Shown piece after piece: positions 1 through 9,004 of a stretch of 64,000 bases of DNA; position 1 is the stretch's first letter, and every line of letters starts with the position of its first letter. The DNA is from Candidatus Zhuqueibacterota bacterium (lineage in GTDB: Bacteria; Zhuqueibacterota; Zhuqueibacteria; Oceanimicrobiales; Oceanimicrobiaceae). The notes beneath the pieces are model-generated. The model was not told the origin of the DNA. It saw only the letters and a program-made list of their open reading frames with translations, and did not search any database. The stretch lies in the NCBI GenBank assembly GCA_029261995.1, contig JAJDAF010000036.1, positions 1-64,000 of the forward strand, in the 5' to 3' direction. Position numbers and translations under genes: made by a program.

Positions 1-35
1 CTCAGAAGGGTATTCAGTACTTGAATAGCTTTCAT
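1..35 (-). CDS. start of an unidentified protein, cut by the window edge
   Basis: An ATG at 35 on the minus strand opens a frame reading MKAIQVLNTLL that runs off the left edge. A purine-rich AGAAAGGT lies about 8 bases upstream, which is acceptable as a ribosome binding site. It follows the acyltransferase gene by about 130 bases on the same strand. In other genomes such acyltransferases are often followed by an AlgJ/AlgX-like or SGNH hydrolase-like partner, but eleven residues are too few to name this protein. Confidence 0.35.
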   Translation of the reverse strand, partial: MKAIQVLNTLL

Positions 36-163
36 GGCAGAAACCTTTCTCTGATGAGATAGACCCGAAATCTGAAACAAATTACCAAGAAAACTTTTGT
101 TTTTCAAGCATTTATCACAATAATTCGTGGGGATTCTTCAGACTCTGAGGCGCTCTGTCATGA

Positions 164-1579
164 TTAGAATCTAAAGTAGATGAAGGGATTGTAGGTCGAT
201 GTGGACAGAAGCATTGCTGAGTACATCAAAAGAACAAAACTGAGCACGATTCGGACACCCAGGGCGGCAGGCCGCTCGGAGTAAATTGGTTGTAATACCC
301 TCTTCGGGCAAAAGGCAAATATGGAGCAGAGAATGAGATACAACATGGTCTGCGGTTTCAGGAAATAGCCGAGTTCGAAGAACTGATGACTTGTCGGGGA
401 TTCATGTAGATTGAGCATCAGCGCGACATAGTTCAGCGCGTCGGGCAGAGACTCTGCCCTGAACAGCACCCATCAGAAGACAACGACTGTAAAAGTCATG
501 GCAACCCTCAGGAAGACAGGTACCGCCGCGTCAATTTTCTCTTTTACGGTGCGTTCCAAGATGAGAAAGAATCCGTGGTACAACCCCCACACGATGAAGG
601 TCCAAGCCGCGCCATGCCAAAGACCGGTTACGAGAAACACCAGAATCAAGTTTACAAACGTGCGGCGTCTCCGCTTGCGGTTTCCGCCCAGCGGGATATA
701 GAGAAAATCACGAAACCACAGAGACAAAGTCATGTGCCAACGTCGCCAGAAATCCGTGATCGACACTGCTCTGTAGGGCCGGTTGAAGTTTTCGGGAAAG
801 TTGAAGCCGAGCATCTTCCCCAGCCCAATCGCCATGTCAGAGTAACCGGAAAAATCAAAATATATTTGGAACGTGTAGGAGATTGCCGCCAACCATGCCA
901 GTGACGTATCCATCTCAGCGAGCGGAAGCTTGTAGATCTGATCGGCCACCGCACCGATGTGGTTGGCCAGGATCACTTTCTTGCCAAGCCCGAGCGTGAA
1001 CCTCCAAATTCCCTCCGCAAAACTCTCAGCGGAGAATTTTTTTCTAATGAGGTCTTTGCTAATCTCTGCATAGCGGACGATCGGGCCGGCAACGAGCTGG
1101 GGGAACATCGTCACAAAGCACGCAAAGTCGATGAATCTCCTGGTTGGCTTTACCGAGCCGCGATATACTTCGACCGTGTAACTCATGGATTGGAAGGTGT
1201 AGAAACTGATGCCCAACGGCAGTGCGACATCCGTAAAGTGCAGCCCATGGCCGAGCGAATCACCGAACATGCCAGCAATTGAGTGTATGTTGTCAACGAA
1301 GAAGTTGAGGTACTTAAAGAAGAACAGGATAGACAGGTTTGCGCCTATAGACAACCAAAGCCCGGTCCGTCTGAACCCATTTTCGATGATCCGTGCACTG
1401 GAGTAGTCAACCAACGTGGAGGTCACCATGACCAGTACGAGTATCTGCTCCCCCCAAGTGTAGAAAAGCAGACTCGCCACCAGGAGTGTGGCGTTTTTCA
1501 GCTTGTCAGGTGTCAAATAATAGATGAGTAGAAAAACCGGTAGAAACAGAAAGAGGAATACGTTGGAGCTGAACAGCAT
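164..1579 (-). pseudogene. MBOAT-family O-acyltransferase (AlgI-like), interrupted by an in-frame TGA
   Basis: Membrane-bound O-acyltransferases of the AlgI/DltB type transfer acyl groups to extracytoplasmic polysaccharides. The first 368 codons (473-1579) show the family pattern: a hydrophobic N-terminus, the segment PLGISFYTFQSMSY, the YFDFSGYSDMAIG motif, the segment NFNRPYRAVSITDFWRRWH, and the catalytic-His region GLWHGAAWTF. Translation stops at TGA (473-475). The same frame continues with WVLFRAESLPDALNYV and about 100 more residues, which is the normal C-terminus of the family, down to 164. The summed length of about 471 residues is typical, so one substitution (for example GGA or TGG to TGA) or a sequencing error explains the break. 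The ATG at 1579 has no clear Shine-Dalgarno sequence. The family call is firm; whether the gene is dead in the organism is unknown. Confidence 0.85.
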
Positions 1580-1789
1580 GGGAGTCTAATTCGGTCTAGT
1601 AGATCATTTTCACATCCTTGTTTTACCGAGCAAACGGGGATACTGCAGAATACTGGGCACTGATTCTGAGACCATATTATGGAGACAGCTTCTGACTTGA
1701 GGGTGCCGGATAGAACCAGCGAGAATACCGATTGGAGAGTCGCGGAGCAGTTATTCTGCAAAAGAGAGCACGACAGCCAAGACCATCAC
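1580..1789. other. non-coding stretch between the acyltransferase gene and MITE copy 1
   Basis: I see no supported gene here. On the minus strand a TAATAT-like -10 near 1675 could serve the acyltransferase gene, but no convincing -35 accompanies it. The remainder of the gap up to pilT is the MITE-like repeat. Confidence 0.4.
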
Positions 1790-1910
1790 CTAGTGTCACG
1801 ATTTCTAATTTCCCGAACAAAACTCTGACAGGGTTTCGACCTTTTTTTATGCCTGAAACGGTTAACGTCAAACCCTGTCAGAGTTCGCTTTTTTGGAAAT
1901 CATCACCTAG
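1790..1910 (+). repeat. MITE-like palindromic element, copy 1 (121 bp)
   Basis: The element begins and ends with CTAG and has related ends (CTAGTGTCACGATTTC against GAAATCATCACCTAG). Internally it carries a 16-bp perfect inverted repeat, AACTCTGACAGGGTTT and AAACCCTGTCAGAGTT. Two further copies lie at 10253-10375 (same orientation) and 25845-25967 (inverted), with only scattered substitutions and one-base indels; this copy lacks one A near its right end. There is no open reading frame inside. CTAG bounds suggest insertion at TA within CTAG, a preference known for IS630-type transposons, so a non-autonomous derivative is likely. The right-hand CTAG provides the pilT stop codon. Confidence 0.8.
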
Positions 1911-2971
1911 ACATGCTGCCGGCGACTCATACTCCCCGGGTCCGCAGCGTGGCTGAGCGCATCCTCCTTGGAAATCACACCCTGATCCCGGTAGTTTTTC
2001 AAAGCGTGGTCCATCGTCTGCATTCCGACAGCCGAGCCGGTTTGAATGGCAGACTGAATCTGATGTGTTTTCTCTTCGCGGATCAAGTTGCGGACGGCAG
2101 GGGTGGCGATGAGAATTTCGTGACAGGCCACCCGGCCACGACCATCACTGGTCGGTAGCAGGCACTGTGCCACGATGGCTTTCGCTGCATTCGCGAACAT
2201 GCCGCGCACCTGACGCTGCTGTTCCGCAGGAAAGACATCGACGATGCGGTTGACGGTCTCGGCGGCGTTGACCGTGTGCAAGGTTGCAAAGACCAGGTGC
2301 CCGGTCTCGGCCGCGGTCAGTGCCAGGGAAATCGTCTCCAAATCCCTCATTTCGCCCACCAGAATCACGTCAGGATCCTCGCGCAAAGCGCTGCGCAAGG
2401 CGTGCTGAAAAGAAGGTGTGTGTTCTCCCAGTTGGCGCTGATTGACCAAACAGCCCTGGCTTTGGTGAACATATTCGATGGGATCTTCGATGGTGATGAT
2501 GTGCTCCTGGCGCTCCCGATTAATCCTGTCGAGCATGGCCGCCAGCGTTGTGGACTTACCGCATCCGGTCGGGCCTGTTACCAACACCAAACCCTTCTTT
2601 TCGGTGCACAGTCCAATCAGGCCTTTTGGCGCCTTCATGTCCTCCAGCGTCAGGACCTTCTCCGGAATCGTACGAAATGCCGCGGCAGGTCCCCGCAATT
2701 GTGCATAGATGTTTACTCTGAATCTTGCGACACCAGGAACCGCGTAGGCGAAGTCCACTTCCTGGTTCTCCTGCACGGCCTCGGCCTGCGTCGCCGAAAG
2801 CAGGTTGCCGAAAACGGCCTGCAATTGCTGGCTGGTGACCACTTTGGCTTCAATCCGGCGCAGTTTACCGTGGATGCGTAAAATCGGGGGACTGCCCGCA
2901 CTCAGGTGAATATCCGAGGCCTCTCTCTCGACCGCAAAGGTCAGCAGTTTATCGAGGTCAGCTAAATTCAT
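1907..2971 (-). CDS. pilT: type IV pilus retraction ATPase PilT
   Basis: PilT is the cytoplasmic hexameric ATPase that depolymerises type IV pili and powers twitching motility. The 354-residue product has the usual length and motif series: Walker A GPTGCGKSTT, the Asp box ITIEDPIEYVH, Walker B ILVGEMRD and the His box GHLVFATLHT. The N-terminus (LADLDKLLTFAVEREASDIHLSAGSPPILR) is typical of the family. It lies 168 bases downstream of pilQ on the same strand, so it may share the pilM-Q transcript or have its own promoter. Its TAG stop lies in the terminal CTAG of MITE copy 1. The extension partner PilB is not in the window. Confidence 0.96.
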   Translation of the reverse strand: MNLADLDKLLTFAVEREASDIHLSAGSPPILRIHGKLRRIEAKVVTSQQLQAVFGNLLSATQAEAVQENQEVDFAYAVPGVARFRVNIYAQLRGPAAAFRTIPEKVLTLEDMKAPKGLIGLCTEKKGLVLVTGPTGCGKSTTLAAMLDRINRERQEHIITIEDPIEYVHQSQGCLVNQRQLGEHTPSFQHALRSALREDPDVILVGEMRDLETISLALTAAETGHLVFATLHTVNAAETVNRIVDVFPAEQQRQVRGMFANAAKAIVAQCLLPTSDGRGRVACHEILIATPAVRNLIREEKTHQIQSAIQTGSAVGMQTMDHALKNYRDQGVISKEDALSHAADPGSMSRRQHV

Positions 2972-3080
2972 TTGTTGGATTCCCGGAAAGGCGGGTCATA
3001 AGCATCGGTTGTTCTGCGGCATGTTCAACTGGCTTGGTTGCTTCTCGAGTCTGAAACTTGCGTCTGGTGGCAGCTGAAGC

Positions 3081-3117
3081 GACCGGTCTTCTGACTCTGA
3101 ATGAGCGAAGACCGGTC
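3081..3117 (-). other. inverted repeat between pilQ and pilT
   Basis: An 11-bp perfect inverted repeat (GACCGGTCTTC at 3081-3091 and GAAGACCGGTC at 3107-3117) with a 15-base loop lies just downstream of the pilQ stop. No U-tract follows it on the minus strand, so it is not a standard intrinsic terminator. It may stabilise the pilQ mRNA end or reduce read-through into pilT. Confidence 0.45.
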
Positions 3118-3139
3118 TCACTTCAGACAGAGATTTGGA

Positions 3140-4969
3140 CTACGGCATCACGATTCTCGGCGTGATGAAAATCAACAGATCAGTTTGCTTCTTCGTGGTT
3201 ACCCGGTTCTTAAACAAATTCCCCAGGAGCGGGATATCTCCCAGAAGCCAGACCTTTTGAATCGTGTCTTCCAGATTTTCCCGAATGAGACCACCGATGA
3301 CCACGGTCTCATTATTCTTGAGGTTGACCACGGTCTCGACCGTCCTTTTAGAAGTGATAGGTGCGAAATTCTCGCCTGCGGTCACCTCTCCAATAACTTC
3401 CTCCACATCCGGGTTCACGAACAGCGTGATGGTTTCATCGTCGGCCAGGTGCGGCGTGACGCGCAGGCCAATATTGATGTCGCGGTACTCGAAGGTCACC
3501 TGGTCGCCCTGTCCGCCAACCCCGCGGCTGATCTGCGGGATGGGGAAAGTCGTGCCGACGGTGATGATGGCCTCCTGATTGTCCATCGCCAGAATGCGAG
3601 GATTCGAGACCAGCTTCGTATTGGTCTCCGAATTCAGAAAATCAAGCACAGCGCCAAAGCGCTCGATGGAAAGCGTACCGTAGGTGATTCCGCCACCCTC
3701 CAGATTCTTGTCCACGGCCACCTCGAACGGCTTGCCCGAAGGCAAGATCACCTCCCGAAAAATCGAGCCGCTCAGCATTTTGTCCCAGTTGATTCCCAGG
3801 CGTTTCTCACTTTTTGGCGAAACTTCGATGAGCTTTGCCTCAATCATGATTTGCGCCGTCGGCACATCCAGCACTTCCACCATGGCGTCGAGCTGGCGAA
3901 TGCTTGCAGGAGAATCGGTGACGATGAGCGTGCTGCTGCGGTTGCCATGATCGACGCCTGTGTCATCGCCGGCACCCAAATCAACCTCCCTGAAGCCAGG
4001 ATAAAACACCAGCACCTTGGCGGACGGCGACAAGATTTGGATGGCGGAAGTTTTCAGGTTGTTCGCGTCAAGATAGCGCAACCGGTAGACTTTTGTCTCA
4101 AGCTCAGCAGTCTCAAATTTGTCCAGCGGCTTGACCAAAATGATATCATCCTGGAAGGTGTAGTCGAGGCCGCTCACCTTCAATACCATGTCGAGCGCTT
4201 CTTTCACGGTCACGCCGGAGAGGCTGACGGTCACCAGGCCATTAACATCTTTGCTGGCAATAATATTGAGGTTGCTCTGCTGCGAAAGCAGGCGCAGCAC
4301 GTTGGCGACTTCCGCCCCTTTGACATCGAGTGAGATGCGGTCTCGGCTTAACAAAGCATCGGGTGGCTTGCCGCCACTGGTCTCATTGAGGCTAACTGAC
4401 GACCGTGCGCGGCCTGGAATTCTATCTCCATCTCCATCTCCCAACTCCTGCAGAGTGCTCGCAAGTTCAAGAGGTGCTTCGAGGCCAGAATCACCCTGAG
4501 GTTGTTCCATGCGAACAGACGCCCAGCCAGCCGGGAAAGCTTCGGGCGGCAACTCTCCGGATGGCGCCACGTCGAGCAGCAGCAAACCTTCTTTGAGACG
4601 TTTGATGCGATAATCCGCGGACCGTTTCAGAGCAAAGTCTATCTGCGTGACCGACTCGGCATTTGTCCAGGGCGAAACCAGAATGGACCGCACAAGGCCG
4701 CCCGTAAATTGCCGGCTGCGCAGCACGGATCCCGGTCGGACTTCACCGAGAAAAATCGTGAGTCGATTCGAGGTTTCATGGAATCGGCTGGTGTAACTCA
4801 CGGGTCCATCACACGAGATAAGCACGCGCTGGAAACCGTCCAGGTCATGCAGCCAAATGTTCTGTAGCGACCGAGGCCGCGTAGCACCCTCCTGTGCAAA
4901 GGCCCCAGGAAAGTGAATAGCACAGACGGTCAAAACAATCAGGTTGAGGATTCTATTTTTCATCTTCAT
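3140..4969 (-). CDS. pilQ: type IV pilus secretin PilQ
   Basis: PilQ forms the outer-membrane gated channel through which the pilus emerges. The 609-residue protein starts with a signal peptide (ILNLIVLTVCAIHFPGAFA). An AMIN-like region follows at roughly 35-140, binding peptidoglycan in this family. Next come a secretin N0/STN domain containing VKEALDMVLKVSGLDY, secretin_N modules, and the secretin barrel with VSNPRILAMDNQEA and VIGGLIRENL. It ends in LLIFITPRIVMP, the usual secretin terminus. The start overlaps the end of pilP by 17 bases, implying translational coupling. The gene is intact and slightly short compared with proteobacterial PilQ. Confidence 0.95.
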   Translation of the reverse strand: MKMKNRILNLIVLTVCAIHFPGAFAQEGATRPRSLQNIWLHDLDGFQRVLISCDGPVSYTSRFHETSNRLTIFLGEVRPGSVLRSRQFTGGLVRSILVSPWTNAESVTQIDFALKRSADYRIKRLKEGLLLLDVAPSGELPPEAFPAGWASVRMEQPQGDSGLEAPLELASTLQELGDGDGDRIPGRARSSVSLNETSGGKPPDALLSRDRISLDVKGAEVANVLRLLSQQSNLNIIASKDVNGLVTVSLSGVTVKEALDMVLKVSGLDYTFQDDIILVKPLDKFETAELETKVYRLRYLDANNLKTSAIQILSPSAKVLVFYPGFREVDLGAGDDTGVDHGNRSSTLIVTDSPASIRQLDAMVEVLDVPTAQIMIEAKLIEVSPKSEKRLGINWDKMLSGSIFREVILPSGKPFEVAVDKNLEGGGITYGTLSIERFGAVLDFLNSETNTKLVSNPRILAMDNQEAIITVGTTFPIPQISRGVGGQGDQVTFEYRDINIGLRVTPHLADDETITLFVNPDVEEVIGEVTAGENFAPITSKRTVETVVNLKNNETVVIGGLIRENLEDTIQKVWLLGDIPLLGNLFKNRVTTKKQTDLLIFITPRIVMP

Positions 4970-5447
4970 TCAACACCAAGGTTACCAGTTCTCTGCCCTT
5001 TCTGCAGCGCACACGGTCTTTCTGGACGGAGAGAATCGTGAGGTCGCCAGTCCGCTCTCCCGGACTCAGTATCTCGTCTCCAATCAGCACGCGGGCTTTG
5101 TCGCCTTTCCAAATGATGCCGCGCAGTGTAAAATCCGTGGCGCTCAGGCCAGTAGTATCGACAGCTTCGAGCCGAAACGCCTGCGCAAACGGATCTCTGC
5201 CCCAGGAGGCCAGTTGTATTTTGCGTGGCTGCCGGACCATCTTTGCTGCCGGCGACGCGGGTCTCGGGGCCACACCCTTTGCCAATTGGCGTGGCTGAGT
5301 GGACTTGCCAATGGCCGCAGGCGTAGGCGTAGGCGCAGGAGTCTTTGTATTTTTATCTGAGAAAATAAACTGGTTGGCAAGAAAGATCATCAGGAATGCA
5401 CCGGTTGCGCCAGCCATAATCTTTTCTCTTTTCTGCAATTGTGCCAT
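4953..5447 (-). CDS. pilP: PilP-like pilus assembly protein
   Basis: This 164-residue protein sits between pilO and pilQ, the standard place of PilP, the periplasmic link between the PilN-PilO inner-membrane complex and the secretin. It has one N-terminal membrane segment (GATGAFLMIFLANQFIF), a Pro/Ala-rich linker (APTPTPAA) and a C-terminal globular part containing FTLRGIIWKGDKARVLIGDEI and LTILSVQKDRV, a beta pattern typical of PilP/GspC homology domains. I chose the ATG at 5447 over the upstream start at 5486 because GGGAG lies 9 bases before it. The sequence is divergent, so the name leans partly on gene order. Confidence 0.8.
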   Translation of the reverse strand: MAQLQKREKIMAGATGAFLMIFLANQFIFSDKNTKTPAPTPTPAAIGKSTQPRQLAKGVAPRPASPAAKMVRQPRKIQLASWGRDPFAQAFRLEAVDTTGLSATDFTLRGIIWKGDKARVLIGDEILSPGERTGDLTILSVQKDRVRCRKGRELVTLVLNEDEK

Positions 5448-5533
5448 AAATAAGTACTCCCTTACTTGGGATGAAACTGGCAACACTCAGCCATTGTTTC
5501 GGCTCCCTTGCCTCTCCCGGCGCCGTTTTCCGG

Positions 5534-6109
5534 CTAGTGTTGTCTTTCCTGTTTTCCCGTAACAAACAATTGCGCGTCCGCCACCAACTCCAACTCCGGT
5601 TGCGCCCCCTTGTGGTAAACGACACTGACATCTCCCAACGACACCAGGAATGGCAGTTTACTCAGCGACTCCAGGAATCGGCCGAAATTTTTGTACCCGC
5701 CGCGCATGTTGAGATGAACGGTGAGTTTCTGCACCTCGGTGGCGGCATCGGACAGGCTGCCGATGGTCATCAGCGAAGCATAGTCTGGAATGATTTGCTG
5801 AAATTGCAGTCCGTGGCGTTTGCCGCCATTTCGGATCTGCTCGACTGCCTGGCCAAGTTCGTCCTTTTGCACCAGGCGGGCACGTGTGGTTTTCAGACTT
5901 TGCCGCTGCATTTTCACCTGCTGTTCAAGTGCATCCAATTCGGCGGCGGAAATGCGAAAGCCGCGAATCTGGTCCATGAGTTCTTCCTTCTTCTGCTGCA
6001 GAGCTTGAACCTTAATGAGGTTCGGGCGATAATGCACCATGAACCAGCCGGCACACAGCGCCAGCAGCACCACGACCGCGAGCAGCAGCGTTTTGGTGGA
6101 ATCGCTCAA
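5534..6109 (-). CDS. pilO: type IV pilus inner-membrane protein PilO
   Basis: PilO dimerises with PilN across the periplasm and aligns the pilus machine. The 191-residue product has one N-terminal membrane helix (TLLLAVVVLLALCAGWFMV), a coiled coil (about 35-85, QALQQKKEELMDQI onward) and a ferredoxin-like C-terminal domain with VHLNMRGGYKNFGRFLESLSKLPFLV, the region that best defines the family. Its ATG overlaps the end of the pilM-pilN gene by four bases (ATGA), so translation is probably coupled. Confidence 0.92.
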   Translation of the reverse strand: MSDSTKTLLLAVVVLLALCAGWFMVHYRPNLIKVQALQQKKEELMDQIRGFRISAAELDALEQQVKMQRQSLKTTRARLVQKDELGQAVEQIRNGGKRHGLQFQQIIPDYASLMTIGSLSDAATEVQKLTVHLNMRGGYKNFGRFLESLSKLPFLVSLGDVSVVYHKGAQPELELVADAQLFVTGKQERQH

Positions 6110-8760
6110 GGCTCCACCTCACATTCAATAGTGAACTGCAGCCCGCCGTCCTCGCGCACCGTCTGACTGGTAAGCGACACCAGTTGAAATTCAGCGGATT
6201 GCTTGAGCGACAGCAGAAAATTCGCCAGGTTCATACCTTCCATTGAGCGGTTCGGAAACGCGACCCCGTCCAGGATCAAAATCGGAATAACGGCTGGCTT
6301 AGCCGCCCCTGCGCTCTTACGCTGTTGGTGCGCGTATCTGAGCGAAGTCAAAGTCATGTGCGAGGGGAAAAGTTGACTCACAAGTTTCAGATGGCGGGCA
6401 GCGGAAAAATCAACTTCGTGCACCGGCCCCTGCTGGTTCTTGAGCTGCTCAAGATACCTCAAATCCTGCTGCAGCTTCTCGAAACGCTGGCGATTGGGTG
6501 CGTTCTGCTGGTATTCGGCCATGACCCGCTGCAACTCAACCCGGACCCGATTGACCCGCAGCGCAATACCTTGAGACAGAAAGACCATGGCCAGCATTGC
6601 GATCACAAACACATAGCGGAAAATTTTCTTCGCGTAACGTGCCGCGTGCGAGCGTTTCAGCTCTCGCGGCAACAGATTCAGGCTTTTTTGTTTGTCGAGC
6701 GCCAGCCCGACGGCCACGGCGAACTTGGGTCCGAACTTTCTGAGTTCGTCAGCGCGATCCAAATTTCTCAGCGAAATAGAATCAAACGGGTTTAACACAA
6801 TCACCTCTGCCTGCAACTCCTGGGACAGCTTTTCAGGCAAATTGGGCATGAGGGCGCCACCGCCGGTAAGGTAGATTTTGGTGACCGGATCCGTCTTAAA
6901 ACGCTCCTTGTAGAAACCCATGGTGCGGTGAATGTCGTTGGTCAGCCGTTCCAACACGCCACCGATCATGGCCGAGACCTCGATCAGCGGCACACCGTCT
7001 ACGATATCGAACTGGTTCATTTCCCCAGGAATGCCATGGTTTCGCTTCAGCTTTTCAGCCTGATCAGCACTGAGGGTGATCTCATCGCCCTCCACGAAAA
7101 TAGTGCCGGTCAGAGCCTGAGTAAAATCCTGACTTGCGGTAGATATTTCACGAGCAAACTGCAGTTCGCCACCATTGATGAAGACGATGTGGCTCGACTG
7201 CGCGCCGATGTCCACGAGGCAGTGGCAGCCATCAGTGTCCCGACCGGCGCAAGCGCGGAACAGATGCCAGAGCGCAGATGGAATGGTTGCGACCTTGGCG
7301 GGCGTGATGCGGGCCGCACCCAGTTTCTGTAGATGTTGCCGGATCAGTTCCTTTTGGGCGGCGATGACAAAAACGGCCAGCTTGCCGTCTTCCCCTTGTG
7401 CTCCATCCAAACTGCGGAATTCAAAGGCCGTCTTCTCCAGCGGAAACGGCAGTTCCTTGCGGCAGGCCCAGGGCACGGCTTTGCGCAACTCCTTCTGCGG
7501 CATCTTAGGCACTTTGATGTTCTTGAAGATCACCTCCATCCCGGAGATGGCGCTGGTCACCAGATCGTCTTTGAACTGCTTGAGGTTCAGGCGCTCGGCA
7601 ACCACCGCAGCAGTTGGGTCCGCGTCAGCGGCCTGGTCCTCCCCTGCCTCTACCTCAGGCAGGGCGAATTGGCCGCAGTTCGCGAGATTCAAACCACGGG
7701 CACCCTTCTCAAGCTCCACGTATTTTACCGAAGATGACCCCAGATCGATGCCCAGCAACCTGCTATTTTCGAACAATGAAGCGAATGAGAAAGCCAGCTT
7801 GCCTGGCGCTTGACTCTTTGGCTCGCTGGCCTCGCCAGGCATCTGTTCCGAGAGTCCGCCGGGCACGGAACGGTCCTGCCCCGGCTCTGGTTCACTCATA
7901 CCTGGACTTCGAGCCATTTGTGGCGAACTCGGCGGACCCAGCGCCGGGCTTTCCAGCGCTTCGTCGGCGTCAAGACCTTGATCGTCGAGCTGCGGAGCCG
8001 GGGTGCTGGAGCTCGCCTCAGATGCCCACTCCTGAGGTTGTCCAGTCTCCACCGGACCTTGCTCAGACTCATCAAATGCCGTGAGTCGCAGGGGGTCCGA
8101 GCCAGCAGCGGTTTGCGGCACAGTGGCTGCGCCAGTTTCCTGCGGTTGTTCGTGAGTCTCTTCTGGCTCCGCGTCGGCAGGCCCGGCAAAGTCGAAACCA
8201 GACAATTCAACGTTCGCGTCTTCTATTTCTGACTCAGCGACTTGCTCCCCGGACTGCTCTTCATCTTCACGCAAGAAAACGGCGCCAATTTCGTCATCGA
8301 GATCGTCCATCAGAAAGCGGAGCTCACCCTCGGTCTCGCTGTCGAAAATGAGATGAACGTCCGGTTCATCCGATAGCTCCGCGTCAGGATCATCCTGTTC
8401 ATCCGGCGCCTGACGCAGGAATGCATCATCCAGGTCGCTGGTTGGCTCGGGTTCTGCCGGCAGAATCAAGGGCTCGTCATCGAGATTGAGATCTTCATCA
8501 ACCGAAAACTCTTTGTCAGGCTCGAATTCCTTGTTGCATAACTCGGCAAGCTCATCAAGGTCGTCATCGACTTCGATCACGCGGGGACCCGAACCGGAGC
8601 TGTCTGAATCGCTGAGAATCAAATCCTCATCCGGCATGGGCTCTGGCGGGCGCAACACACGCTCGCTTTCGGTTTCTCCAGAATCAAGGTCGCGGGTCTC
8701 CCCGGCAAGTTTCTGCTTTTGCTGCAAAAGAAACTCCAAATCCAGGCTTTCTTGTGGCAT
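6106..8760 (-). CDS. PilM-PilN fusion with a long acidic N-terminal extension
   Basis: Counting from the ATG at 8760, this is an 884-residue protein in three parts. Residues 1-330 are strongly acidic and low in complexity. Residues 336-693 are an actin-like PilM domain (LLGIDLGSSSVKYVEL; LTGGGALMPNLPEKL). Residues 694-884 are PilN: the LNLLPREL motif, a membrane helix near 714-730, a coiled coil and a periplasmic domain. In most species PilM is a separate cytoplasmic protein that binds the NLLP motif of PilN; here PilM runs straight into it. The frame extends upstream to a TTG at 8955, but those 65 residues look unlike the rest and lack a good ribosome binding site, so the start is uncertain. 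A sigma-54 promoter lies upstream. Confidence 0.9.
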   Translation of the reverse strand: MPQESLDLEFLLQQKQKLAGETRDLDSGETESERVLRPPEPMPDEDLILSDSDSSGSGPRVIEVDDDLDELAELCNKEFEPDKEFSVDEDLNLDDEPLILPAEPEPTSDLDDAFLRQAPDEQDDPDAELSDEPDVHLIFDSETEGELRFLMDDLDDEIGAVFLREDEEQSGEQVAESEIEDANVELSGFDFAGPADAEPEETHEQPQETGAATVPQTAAGSDPLRLTAFDESEQGPVETGQPQEWASEASSSTPAPQLDDQGLDADEALESPALGPPSSPQMARSPGMSEPEPGQDRSVPGGLSEQMPGEASEPKSQAPGKLAFSFASLFENSRLLGIDLGSSSVKYVELEKGARGLNLANCGQFALPEVEAGEDQAADADPTAAVVAERLNLKQFKDDLVTSAISGMEVIFKNIKVPKMPQKELRKAVPWACRKELPFPLEKTAFEFRSLDGAQGEDGKLAVFVIAAQKELIRQHLQKLGAARITPAKVATIPSALWHLFRACAGRDTDGCHCLVDIGAQSSHIVFINGGELQFAREISTASQDFTQALTGTIFVEGDEITLSADQAEKLKRNHGIPGEMNQFDIVDGVPLIEVSAMIGGVLERLTNDIHRTMGFYKERFKTDPVTKIYLTGGGALMPNLPEKLSQELQAEVIVLNPFDSISLRNLDRADELRKFGPKFAVAVGLALDKQKSLNLLPRELKRSHAARYAKKIFRYVFVIAMLAMVFLSQGIALRVNRVRVELQRVMAEYQQNAPNRQRFEKLQQDLRYLEQLKNQQGPVHEVDFSAARHLKLVSQLFPSHMTLTSLRYAHQQRKSAGAAKPAVIPILILDGVAFPNRSMEGMNLANFLLSLKQSAEFQLVSLTSQTVREDGGLQFTIECEVEP

Positions 8761-9004
8761 AAATAGCAGGCAAATATGGTTGTTCGGATGCCCGATTGAC
8801 CTGTTCCGCTCTATGTACGCCAGTACGTCGGGCACAGAACGGTTGGTCACTCTACATTGATGTACCAAGTAATAATCGGCAGGAATGGTGGGTGGGTTGA
8901 GAAGTATGACAGGAATGATAAAGCAGGCTACGACAGACTGATTGGCGGTTGACAACCGTTGCTTAGTGTTTCACTCAGAATTTGGCACCAGGGTTTGAGA
9001 TTGA
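8761..9004. other. leader region of the pil operon
   Basis: If pilM-pilN starts at 8760, this is an mRNA leader of about 235 bases from the predicted start point near 8994. The frame stays open to a TTG at 8955, so part of it could be translated. I see no riboswitch or other recognisable RNA. Confidence 0.35.

Noticed and set aside
473-475. Selenocysteine reading of the TGA in the acyltransferase
   Set aside because: No selenocysteine-insertion hairpin is evident after the TGA, and the family has no conserved Cys at this place.
1784-1910. Ten-base direct repeat CATCACCTAG flanking MITE copy 1, read as a target duplication
   Set aside because: The right-hand copy is part of the element itself, since the same bases occur at that end of copies 2 and 3; only CTAG is shared by the flanks.
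3101-4333. 410-codon open frame on the plus strand
   Set aside because: It lies wholly antisense to pilQ, whose secretin motifs are unmistakable; the antisense product has no recognisable domain and no ribosome binding site.
7175-7813. 212-codon plus-strand frame
   Set aside because: Antisense to the PilM domain, with composition typical of a shadow frame.
8980-8995. A second sigma-54-like match, TGGCACCAGGGTTTGA on the plus strand
   Set aside because: The -12 element lacks GC at the required ten-base spacing and it points away from any nearby gene start.
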